From Prevotella sp. (GTDB lineage Bacteria; Bacteroidota; Bacteroidia; Bacteroidales; Bacteroidaceae): 47,105 nt of DNA. The stretch covers positions 1 to 47,105 of the forward strand of contig JAFZRU010000046.1 in assembly GCA_017619755.1 (NCBI GenBank). Reading direction: 5' to 3'. Position numbers and translations under genes: made by a program. Each line of letters opens with the position of its first letter. The stretch's first letter is position 1. This document shows positions 8,963-16,646 of this stretch, one piece after another. Below the pieces are notes generated by a model. It saw only the letters and a program-made list of their open reading frames with translations. It did no database searches and had not been told where the DNA came from.

Positions 8963-10216
8963 ATGAAACGATTTGTAATCATCATGCTTGTTGCTATGAG
9001 CTGGCTGCCAATGGCAGCCCAGCTCAATGGCAACGGCTACTATCGCATTCGCAATGTGGCGAACCCTACGCGCTATATCACCATTGCGAATGACACCTTG
9101 AATTATACCACGGCGATTTCCACAGCGGCAGGAGGACTGATGGAACTCAACGGAGGTTCCTTGTTGTTTGGCGATGCCGCCGTGGCCGCCGCCGCGAAAG
9201 CCAGAGGTTTGGAGTGCGCCACCAAATTCCTGATGACGGACATTAAATTGAAAGAGGACCCGAACTGCGTGGACGTGGCCAGTATCATCTACCTGAAGAA
9301 TAGCTCTGGAGCGAAATATGACTTGATCGGCCAATCCACCAGCTTGATAGAAATCACCACTGGAACCTATCCGGGTTCTGTTGTGTTGCAATTCAAAGAC
9401 ATATACGCTTCAATAACCAAAAGCAGTGGTTCTGGTGCAAATAGCAAGTACACGGCAAAAGTCGATTTGAAGGCCTCCAATTATTCTGCAGCCAATCTGG
9501 GTTCACGGTATTTCATCGACGACAATGGCACCTTCACCATCAGTGAAAGCTACTCTGGTGATAATGCCAAATGGTATCTGACAAAAATCACCAGTTTCAA
9601 TGTCGATGCCTCACTGGAGTACAAAGGGAAATATTATTGCACGATGTTCACCCCCTTTGCTTACACGCTGAGTGGGCAAACGTGGAAAGCATGGGTGGTC
9701 ACCGGCATCAATGCTGATGGAACACTCGAAAAGCAATGCATCGCGGCAAATGCAAACGTTGATGACGAAGATGCCGGTGTCGCCGGTGTCGCCGTACCTG
9801 CCGCGACCCCCGTCATCCTGGAGTGCAAATCCAATGTACCTTCTGAATGTCAAGTCAATCCGGAAGGGGAGCCGAAGGTCGCTCACCATAACGAACCACT
9901 GACTTCCAATTATACTGGTGTCAACCTGCTGAAAGGCACCTGTTTCTGCAATACGGATGGCAGAATAACCTTTACTACCAAGAGTGGAACCAGTTATTTC
10001 AATGCTGACAACTACACCAAATATGTAGCAGCAAACATGCTGGTGCTCGGCATTGCCGAGTCACCCACGGGGGTAAGCCGTCTCGGATTCTTCCCCTACA
10101 CTGGCGACAAGATGAAGAGCAACAAGGTGTGGCTGGACATCTCCGGCAGCAGTGCCAATGCGAATTTTACTTTCGACACCGATGTACCTAATCAGAAAGG
10201 AGTGACAAATGAATAA
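8963..10216 (+). CDS. Secreted protein of unknown function, related to the C-terminal region of its upstream neighbour
   Basis: The product is 417 residues, starting 19 bases after the giant gene, with a signal peptide ending MAAQ. The mature protein opens with NGYYRIRNVAN, like the YYYIKNNGNGKY motif near residue 1475 of the upstream protein. Later it has YYCTMFTPFAYTL, then PAATPVILE and LLKGT. These correspond in order to YTTLYTDFAYTM, PAQTPVLLM and LLKGN in the upstream protein, so the two share a domain architecture. No dockerin, lipobox or enzyme motif is seen. Its stop overlaps the next start by 8 bases, indicating translational coupling. Function is unknown; co-secretion with the operon's other surface proteins is inferred. 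Confidence 0.75.
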   Translation: MKRFVIIMLVAMSWLPMAAQLNGNGYYRIRNVANPTRYITIANDTLNYTTAISTAAGGLMELNGGSLLFGDAAVAAAAKARGLECATKFLMTDIKLKEDPNCVDVASIIYLKNSSGAKYDLIGQSTSLIEITTGTYPGSVVLQFKDIYASITKSSGSGANSKYTAKVDLKASNYSAANLGSRYFIDDNGTFTISESYSGDNAKWYLTKITSFNVDASLEYKGKYYCTMFTPFAYTLSGQTWKAWVVTGINADGTLEKQCIAANANVDDEDAGVAGVAVPAATPVILECKSNVPSECQVNPEGEPKVAHHNEPLTSNYTGVNLLKGTCFCNTDGRITFTTKSGTSYFNADNYTKYVAANMLVLGIAESPTGVSRLGFFPYTGDKMKSNKVWLDISGSSANANFTFDTDVPNQKGVTNE

Positions 10217-10664
10217 ATTTACCTACAGTTTGCTGTCCCTGCTGCTCTTCCTCCCTTTGGGCATCTCGGCACAGGAGGACATCACCATTATCGTAAACGA
10301 TGAGAGCCAAATCGTGACAGGCACGGTGATAACCATCTCCGACACCGAGGAGTATATCGACACCGAAACCAATCTCTACCAGGTGACTGGCAAGAACACT
10401 TTCATGTTAGGTGACATCAATGAAAATGGTCATGTGGATGTATCTGATGTTGTCAGTATAGTGGATATTTATTTTGATGATGAGAACTCCAAGGTAGCTG
10501 ATATGAATGAAAATGGTTATGTTTCCACAGATGATGCTATTATTGGTGTAGACACTGTGTTTGGTGAGGTAGAAGAAAAAGTAATTGTGGAGAGCTATGA
10601 GGTGGAGGATATTACCAACTTGTGGATCTGTAGCAAAACAACCCCAGCGGTTGACCAACATTAG
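10209..10664 (+). CDS. Small secreted dockerin protein
   Basis: The product is 151 residues. A signal peptide (MNKFTYSLLSLLLFLPLGISA-Q) is followed by about 55 residues of beta-type sequence. Two dockerin-like calcium loops come next, DINENGHVDVSD and DMNENGYVSTDD, linked by VDIYFDD. An acidic tail of about 40 residues closes the protein. The start overlaps the previous gene by 8 bases. The protein is little more than a dockerin on a short stalk, so it could act as an adaptor or cap in a cohesin-dockerin assembly; this is inference. The first half is GC-richer than the second, and the AT-rich part continues into the next gene. The stretch at 10462-10477 is identical to one in the dockerin of the giant gene. 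Confidence 0.75.
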   Translation: MNKFTYSLLSLLLFLPLGISAQEDITIIVNDESQIVTGTVITISDTEEYIDTETNLYQVTGKNTFMLGDINENGHVDVSDVVSIVDIYFDDENSKVADMNENGYVSTDDAIIGVDTVFGEVEEKVIVESYEVEDITNLWICSKTTPAVDQH

Positions 10665-10711
10665 TTTAGTGAATTCTTTTGAATTATTATAAATATAAAA
10701 TAACAATAAAC

Positions 10712-11974
10712 ATGAAAAGATTATTATTTTTCTTATTTGCTTTCTTTGCAATTGGAAGTAGCGTCCTGGCAGAAGAAATACTGCAGGATGTAATTAGTGT
10801 GGATGATGTGGAAATCACTCCGGGAGGAGAAGTTGAAGTTACAGTAAAATTGGTCAATCCACCTACTGATGGATTGAGATCTGTTTCATTCGACCTCTAT
10901 TTGCCAGATGGATTTACAATCAAGAAGAAGAATGCCAATAAACAAAATGTAATTGTAAACCTTTCTGATGATCAAGACGAAGCTTTTCAGGCTACAGGAA
11001 AGACCGTCAAAGAAAATGGAGTTGAAAACCTACAACGTATTAGGTTTGCTATTCTTTCAGTTACGGACAATGAAGCTTTGTTGGAAGTAGGAGATTTGTT
11101 CTCTTTTTATCTTGTGGCTGACGAGGATATTAATATTGACAACTATCAAGCAATTCTAGGCGGACAATTTGCCGTTACGGGTAATATCACATTGACAGGT
11201 CATGTGGGTTCAATTACCTATTATCAACCTCCTTACACCTTCAACATCAAGATGCCAATCGAGTTGAGCGAGGAGAAGAGCTATGCAGAGGGCTTTGGCA
11301 ACTATACCGACGTGAAGGTGATTATGAACAAGCGCACGTTGAAGGCCGACACCTGGAACACCATCTGCTTCCCGTTCGATATGGACGCGGATGCCATCAA
11401 GAAAGCCTTTGGTGAGGACAACACTGTCACCATCGCCACCTTGATGGGTAGTGAGACCAAAAAGAAAAACGGCAAGGTCCATTCCATCGTCATCAAGTTC
11501 GACACCAAATCTACAACGGAGATTTCTGCCAACACACCATACTTGATCAAGTTGAGTGAGGCTGTTGATGTATTTGCCGTGGATGGCGTGAGCCTAAGCG
11601 ACAACCAGAGCCCTGTCTCCGTGACAGGTGGCGACTGCACCTTCTATGGCAACTATGACGTCATCGAGAACCTCGGTGCAGATACACCTGTGTTGTTCAT
11701 CTCAGGCAACAATTTCTACTATGCCACCGGCAACACGACAATGAAGTCATTCCGTGGCTACTTCACACACCCCGACCTCGCCGAGTATATCCAAAATAAA
11801 ACGGCTGGTGCAAACATCACCCTCTTCGTGGACGACGAGCCTACGGGCATCAGAAACATTGTTACTAATCAAGGCGGCGAGGATGTGTATGACATCTCTG
11901 GCCGCAAAGTGAATAACGACAACTTGCAGAAGGGCGTTTATATCGTCAACGGCAAAAAGCAGACAGTTCATTAA
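10712..11974 (+). CDS. Secreted protein with cohesin-like N-terminal domain and sorting-type C-terminal tail
   Basis: The product is 420 residues, with the start placed at MKRLLFF (10712) to give a clean signal peptide ending VLA. Residues 22-170 look like a cohesin or cohesin-like beta-sandwich: VDDVEITPGGEVEVTVKL, then SVSFDLYLPDGF, and later RFAILS and GDLFSFYLVA. Residues 215-385 contain TWNTICFPFDM and ISANTPYLIKL, a module seen in many Prevotella secreted proteins. The end, VYDISGRKV...GVYIVNGKK, resembles type IX secretion or cell-surface sorting tails. Cohesins bind dockerins, and three dockerin genes surround this one. The cohesin assignment rests on pattern alone. Base composition changes abruptly near 11,220, between the cohesin-like half and the rest. 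Confidence 0.6.
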   Translation: MKRLLFFLFAFFAIGSSVLAEEILQDVISVDDVEITPGGEVEVTVKLVNPPTDGLRSVSFDLYLPDGFTIKKKNANKQNVIVNLSDDQDEAFQATGKTVKENGVENLQRIRFAILSVTDNEALLEVGDLFSFYLVADEDINIDNYQAILGGQFAVTGNITLTGHVGSITYYQPPYTFNIKMPIELSEEKSYAEGFGNYTDVKVIMNKRTLKADTWNTICFPFDMDADAIKKAFGEDNTVTIATLMGSETKKKNGKVHSIVIKFDTKSTTEISANTPYLIKLSEAVDVFAVDGVSLSDNQSPVSVTGGDCTFYGNYDVIENLGADTPVLFISGNNFYYATGNTTMKSFRGYFTHPDLAEYIQNKTAGANITLFVDDEPTGIRNIVTNQGGEDVYDISGRKVNNDNLQKGVYIVNGKKQTVH

Positions 11975-12001
11975 AAAGTATCACTCAATAAATTAGGAAC
12001 A

Positions 12002-12187
12002 ATGAAAAAGACATATATCAAGCCTGAAACAGGAATCGATACACTCACCCTCGAGGCACCTTTCTTGGGCATTAGTGGGCAAGACGAGAATGGTAACACC
12101 ATCATTGGCGGTGGTGAAAATGGTGATAACGTAGATCCTGATGTTAACAGGCATTCACTATGGGATGAGGTAGAAGAGGATTATTAA
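12002..12187 (+). CDS. MKKTY-type small peptide (61 aa)
   Basis: A 61-residue acidic peptide starts 27 bases after the cohesin-like gene. It begins MKKTYIKPETG, has a short hydrophobic patch (EAPFLGISGQ), then a glycine/asparagine-rich middle, and ends SLWDEVEEDY. I recall short Prevotella/Bacteroides proteins with the same plan: MKKTYxxP start, hydrophobic patch, Gly/Asp-rich middle, and a WD(D/E)xxxx acidic end. No function is established to my knowledge. There is no signal peptide in the usual sense. It is the last gene before the operon hairpin. It could be a precursor peptide, a chaperone-like partner, or a stray conserved small protein. Confidence 0.7.
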   Translation: MKKTYIKPETGIDTLTLEAPFLGISGQDENGNTIIGGGENGDNVDPDVNRHSLWDEVEEDY

Positions 12188-12206
12188 CCATCCTATATGA
12201 CATGAA

Positions 12207-12242
12207 AATGGCAGCCGCACTTGCAAAAGTACGGCTGCCATT
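12207..12242 (+). terminator. Hairpin ending the secreted-protein operon
   Basis: AATGGCAGCCG (12207-12217) and CGGCTGCCATT (12232-12242) form a perfect 11-bp stem with a 14-base loop, 20 bases after the small peptide gene. The tail (GCTTTGC) has only a short T tract, so termination is likely but not certain. Confidence 0.65.
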
Positions 12243-12365
12243 GCTTTGCAGGGGTGAGTCAAAATCACCCACGTCAAAAATGCGCCGTTTTCTACAAATC
12301 TTATTAAACCAAACCAACCGGGCTTCATCTAATCGGAAACAATGTTTTTCAATTAAACCATTTAA

Positions 12366-13247
<882 letters not shown>

Positions 13248-13273
13248 TCGTCCACAATCAGTGGGTATCACGA

Positions 13274-13303
13274 AGGGGGTGTGGCTATTTTGACACACCC
13301 CCT
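13274..13303. terminator. Hairpin after the esterase gene
   Basis: AGGGGGTGTG (13274-13283) and CACACCCCCT (13294-13303) form a 10-bp stem with a 10-base loop. CACGA/TCGTG extends the stem across a small bulge. It is 27 bases past the esterase stop and is followed by TTGTTTC. The convergent gene ends at 13502, so it could serve either strand. Confidence 0.7.
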
Positions 13304-13316
13304 TGTTTCGTGGACA

Positions 13317-13390
13317 GACTTTATGTCGTAGCGCCAATAGGCCGTGTGTCAAACATTCGCCCTGACGGGCGAGCGGATGGACATAAAGTC
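13317..13390. repeat. Nested palindrome, possible dispersed intergenic repeat
   Basis: GACTTTATGTC (13317-13327) is the exact reverse complement of GACATAAAGTC (13380-13390). Between them lies a perfect inner hairpin, TCGCCC-TGAC-GGGCGA (13357-13372). The element sits in the convergent gap after the esterase terminator. Its two-level symmetry resembles REP- or MITE-like intergenic elements. Only one copy is seen in this window. Confidence 0.6.
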
Positions 13391-13501
13391 CACCCCTACA
13401 GCAACCCTGTCCTCTTGGCGTTTTTAGGGAATCGCTTTCGGAAAGATGGGGATAATCAAAATTTTTATGGTGGCTGGGCTTTTTGGCAAATGAATAGTTC
13501 C

Positions 13502-14527
13502 TCATTCGAACATTTCCCACCGCCGTCTTGTCCATTCGATGGTGTCGTATTCGATGGTTTTGGCCAAGCCGGCCATGTTGATTTCCACCACCTTTTGCAT
13601 GAGTTTGGGCCAGCCATTGAAGAAATAGCAATACTGTGCGAGGTTGTTGGCGGTCATTCCCTCTTCATTGGCGGTGAGAGCCTCATTCATATATTTGCTC
13701 ACGCTGTCGGTCAGTTCATTGTTGAAGAGCAAGTCCATGGTGGGGCTGATGAGATGTTTCACGTCATCGGCCGATAATTGGGTGTCGGTGCGGGAATAAA
13801 TGACATAATCACCTTCGCAGTCGTATTCATCCTCCGCTGCGGGGTAGAAAGATTCAACCCTTGTGTGCGTGTGGTAGCCCTGCTCTGACAGGTCGTCACT
13901 CTCCACAGGAGCCATGGTCACCTCCTTGCCATGGAAACCGAAGAGCATTTCAAGTTCGTCATATTGTTCTTTGATGCCATCCTCCGTGGAGCATCCCAGG
14001 AGTACCAAACTCTCCATTTGCTTTCGCGGCATGATGCTGTCCAATTGTGGCATGGATGCGTAAAGTTCGTCGAAGACCTTCACATAACTTTTCTTCAGCA
14101 CGTCACGTATCTCACGCCAGTTCTCTATGTGCTGCACCTCTCCATATTCATCGGTGGTGAAACGGCAGTGCAGGTCTTTGATCTCTTTCCACAGCAGAGA
14201 GGCCATGCGTGTTTGGTAGTCATTGGTGTTTTCATCCACTTCGCATGACACGGGGATGATTTCCATGTTGTAACCATTGCTGGTGGAGTCTGTTACTGTG
14301 ATGATGAACTTCTCGGTGATTTCGTACTGTTGTGTTGTGTCGTTGCCGGCGATTTTCATTTTCCCCTGTATCCGTTGATACTCCATGGTGTCGTTTTTGC
14401 AGAAATAGGCGATGACGGCAATTGTGGAATCCTCTTTCTCATCATTCTGCAAGGTCATGCTTTGTGCATGAGCAGTCAATGCCATGATGGTGAGGACGAT
14501 AGTTGTCAGAATTTTTTTCATTTTCAT
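13502..14527 (-). CDS. Secreted protein of unknown function
   Basis: The product is about 341 residues from the Met at 14525-14527 (MKMKKIL; an alternative start is 14521). This choice gives a signal peptide ending AHA and leaves the -7 element at 14561-14568 upstream. The mature protein is acidic, with two TTDEYGEV/DEYDCEGDYV-like segments, and appears globular without repeats. A central stretch, CSTEDGIKEQYDELEMLFGFHG, contains one of its few cysteines. I do not recognise the family. It may be periplasmic or outer-membrane associated. The neighbouring genes are unrelated and suggest no job for it. Confidence 0.7.
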   Translation of the reverse strand: MKMKKILTTIVLTIMALTAHAQSMTLQNDEKEDSTIAVIAYFCKNDTMEYQRIQGKMKIAGNDTTQQYEITEKFIITVTDSTSNGYNMEIIPVSCEVDENTNDYQTRMASLLWKEIKDLHCRFTTDEYGEVQHIENWREIRDVLKKSYVKVFDELYASMPQLDSIMPRKQMESLVLLGCSTEDGIKEQYDELEMLFGFHGKEVTMAPVESDDLSEQGYHTHTRVESFYPAAEDEYDCEGDYVIYSRTDTQLSADDVKHLISPTMDLLFNNELTDSVSKYMNEALTANEEGMTANNLAQYCYFFNGWPKLMQKVVEINMAGLAKTIEYDTIEWTRRRWEMFE

Positions 14528-14560
14528 AAACAGAAGTTGATGTGTTGAACAAACAGGGTG

Positions 14561-14568
14561 CAAAGGTA
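14561..14568 (-). promoter_or_regulatory. -7 element for the secreted unknown protein
   Basis: On the minus strand this reads TACCTTTG, an exact TAnnTTTG, 34 bases before the chosen start at 14527. No convincing TTTG lies 19-21 bases further upstream. Confidence 0.5.
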
Positions 14569-14639
14569 ATCATTTCCCTAAGAATAAGTGGTATTTACAC
14601 ACCTTTTTTTCAACACGAAAGGCCACGTCGCCCTTATGT

Positions 14640-15956
14640 TCATTCGCCCGTGAACCTCCCCACGAAGAGGATGACGCCCGAGGAGGCTTCGTAGATGAGG
14701 TAGATGAAGGGTCTGTTGGCATGGAAGGTGGCCTTGGGAGGTGCCATGGGAGCGTCGGCTTTAGTAGTGGTGTATGTCCCGGCTATGGTGACGGCAGCGG
14801 CTTCGGCGCCCTCCTCGTTCACCTTGATTTTGGCCTTTTGGCGCATCATGGCGATATGGATGGGCCATTCACACATGTTGGAAATCTCGGTGCAGTCGGG
14901 ATTGAAAACTTGGTGGATGCCCAATTTTTGCAGCAGACCGATGAGGCCACCTTGCAAGTTGTCGGTGTCGGAGGAAGTCTCGTGGCGTGGCAGTTTCAAG
15001 TCCACCTCGTATGTGGAGTATTCTTTCATCGTGCCACTGAAGCCGTCAGAATGGTTGTATTGCGCACTTGTCAGGCGATGGATGATGTCGTCGGTGCTCT
15101 TGCCTTCCTCCGGCAGCATCACCACCATGTTCCAGTAACCATTTCCATAGGGCATCATGATGGAGGAATAGGTTTCATTCTTCGCATAACTGATGAGCAC
15201 GTCCTGGTGCATCAGCGGCAGTTGGGTCGTGCCGTTCTTGGTGGTGAAATTCTCCGTGCGTGTGTCCTTGGGGTCGAATTTGGAAATCCAGTCGGCCTTG
15301 AAATAGATGGCATTGAGAAGGTATGACACCATGTCGGGGTCGATGTTGTCGAGGATGGAGGGAATCATCCCGTTGGTCTTGTTGTCGCACCAGTTGTTGA
15401 TGTGGTTGAGCGTTTTAGGAGAGGAGAAATCGAGCGCCTCGGCCTCGGCGTCGTAATACTCCTTCATGTCCTCCTGGAACTGCTTTTTCAGTTGGTATTT
15501 CTTGTTGAGGAAGATGGCGTTGGCAATGTTCAGCGTCACTTTTTCATCCACTTTGGGCAGGTTGTCAATCAGGTTCTTGCAGTAGTTGTTCACCGCTTGT
15601 ATGCCCCCCTCGTGGAAGCCCAATGTCTGCTCCAATTCCTGTTCGGTCTGACCCGTTGCGGCGTCGTTCACCATCCCCAATACGTAGGTGATGCTCAGCG
15701 GTGAGTAGATGAAACTCTTGCTACCTTGGTCGGTCTCGTTCACCGTTTTCAGGAACTTGAGTGCGAAGGTGTTGTTGTCGTTGACAAACACCTTCTGCTC
15801 CCTGGTCAATTGCAGTGGCTTGGCTTTAGGCACCATGTCCACCACCTTCACCGTTTTTTGGTTTACATACAGTTCCTCCGAATTGTCCGAGGAGCATGAT
15901 GTCGGCAAACAGCAGGCCGCCAAGGCCGCCATCCCTATGAAAAGACTTTTTTTCAT
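14640..15956 (-). CDS. Serpin family lipoprotein (serine/cysteine protease inhibitor)
   Basis: The product is 438 residues, close to normal serpin length plus a lipoprotein leader. MKKSLFIGMAALAACCLPTSC-SSDN gives a signal with candidate lipidated Cys at position 21 (less likely 15). Serpin features include NxFALKFLKTV near the start, SIMMPYGNGYWNMVVMLP in the middle and the reactive-loop hinge EEGAEAAAVT. The C-terminal motif ANRPFIYLIYEASSGVILFVGRF is also characteristic. The small residues in the hinge suggest an inhibitory serpin. The loop after it (AGTYTTTKADAP) sets specificity but I cannot assign P1. As a surface lipoprotein it would protect the cell or its secreted enzymes from host or self proteases. 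It is divergent from the ECF sigma gene. Confidence 0.93.
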   Translation of the reverse strand: MKKSLFIGMAALAACCLPTSCSSDNSEELYVNQKTVKVVDMVPKAKPLQLTREQKVFVNDNNTFALKFLKTVNETDQGSKSFIYSPLSITYVLGMVNDAATGQTEQELEQTLGFHEGGIQAVNNYCKNLIDNLPKVDEKVTLNIANAIFLNKKYQLKKQFQEDMKEYYDAEAEALDFSSPKTLNHINNWCDNKTNGMIPSILDNIDPDMVSYLLNAIYFKADWISKFDPKDTRTENFTTKNGTTQLPLMHQDVLISYAKNETYSSIMMPYGNGYWNMVVMLPEEGKSTDDIIHRLTSAQYNHSDGFSGTMKEYSTYEVDLKLPRHETSSDTDNLQGGLIGLLQKLGIHQVFNPDCTEISNMCEWPIHIAMMRQKAKIKVNEEGAEAAAVTIAGTYTTTKADAPMAPPKATFHANRPFIYLIYEASSGVILFVGRFTGE

Positions 15957-16103
15957 CTTTGCAGTTTTTTTCTATTCGTCTATTATAAAAATGCGGGAAA
16001 TGAGGGATTCTTGCATGGCGGAGTGTTAAATAAACAAAAAATGTGATGGCGGCATACAAGATTTGCCCCATTCTGTAATTAATAAGTAGGAATACACGAA
16101 AAA

Positions 16104-16646
16104 ATGGTCGAGCAACTCGTTGAGCGCATACGTAACAAGGACCAACAGGCATTGAAGCAACTCTACCTACTGTATGTAGAGGAACTCACGTCTGTTTGCC
16201 ACCGCTATGTGCCTGACGATGACGATGCGAAGGACGTGCTCCAAAACAGTTTCGTGAAAATCTTCACGTCCATACCGGCGATGGAATATCGTGGAGAGAA
16301 AAGTTTCAAGGGTTGGATGCGCAAGGTGGTGGTGAACGAGGCGCTCAGTTTCTTGAGGGGAAGAAGGAATTGGCTCAGGATGATGCAGGAGGCAAGTCCT
16401 TTGTTGGTGGAAGATGATGAAGAACCCGAGGTGGAGTGTGTGTCGCCAGACGAGTTGCATCGGCTGATAAGAGAATTGCCCGACGGTTATCGGACCGTGC
16501 TGAACCTCTATGTCTTGGAGGGCTATCCCCACAAGAAGATTGCTGAAATGTTGGGCATCAAGGAAAGCACGTCCGCCTCTCAACTCTATTGTGCAAAGCA
16601 GAGATTGGCAAGGAAAATCAAGGATTTAATGAAAGGTATGCGATGA
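16104..16646 (+). CDS. ECF-type RNA polymerase sigma factor
   Basis: The product is 180 residues. Region 2 (about 10-75) contains ALKQLYLLYVEEL, DDAKDVLQNSFVKIF and FKGWMRKVVVNEALSFLR. Region 4 (about 118-175) contains LPDGYRTVLNLYVLEGYPHKKIAEMLGI followed by STSASQLYCAKQRL. This is a standard extracytoplasmic-function sigma factor. The stop overlaps the next start (ATGA), so it is translationally coupled to its presumed anti-sigma partner. No promoter of the housekeeping type is evident directly upstream; autoregulation would fit but is not shown. Confidence 0.9.
   Translation: MVEQLVERIRNKDQQALKQLYLLYVEELTSVCHRYVPDDDDAKDVLQNSFVKIFTSIPAMEYRGEKSFKGWMRKVVVNEALSFLRGRRNWLRMMQEASPLLVEDDEEPEVECVSPDELHRLIRELPDGYRTVLNLYVLEGYPHKKIAEMLGIKESTSASQLYCAKQRLARKIKDLMKGMR

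Noticed and set aside
960-11974. Cellulosome
   Set aside because: Dockerins occur on adhesin-like proteins and not on the CE1 or GH43 enzymes, and there is no multi-cohesin scaffoldin in the window.
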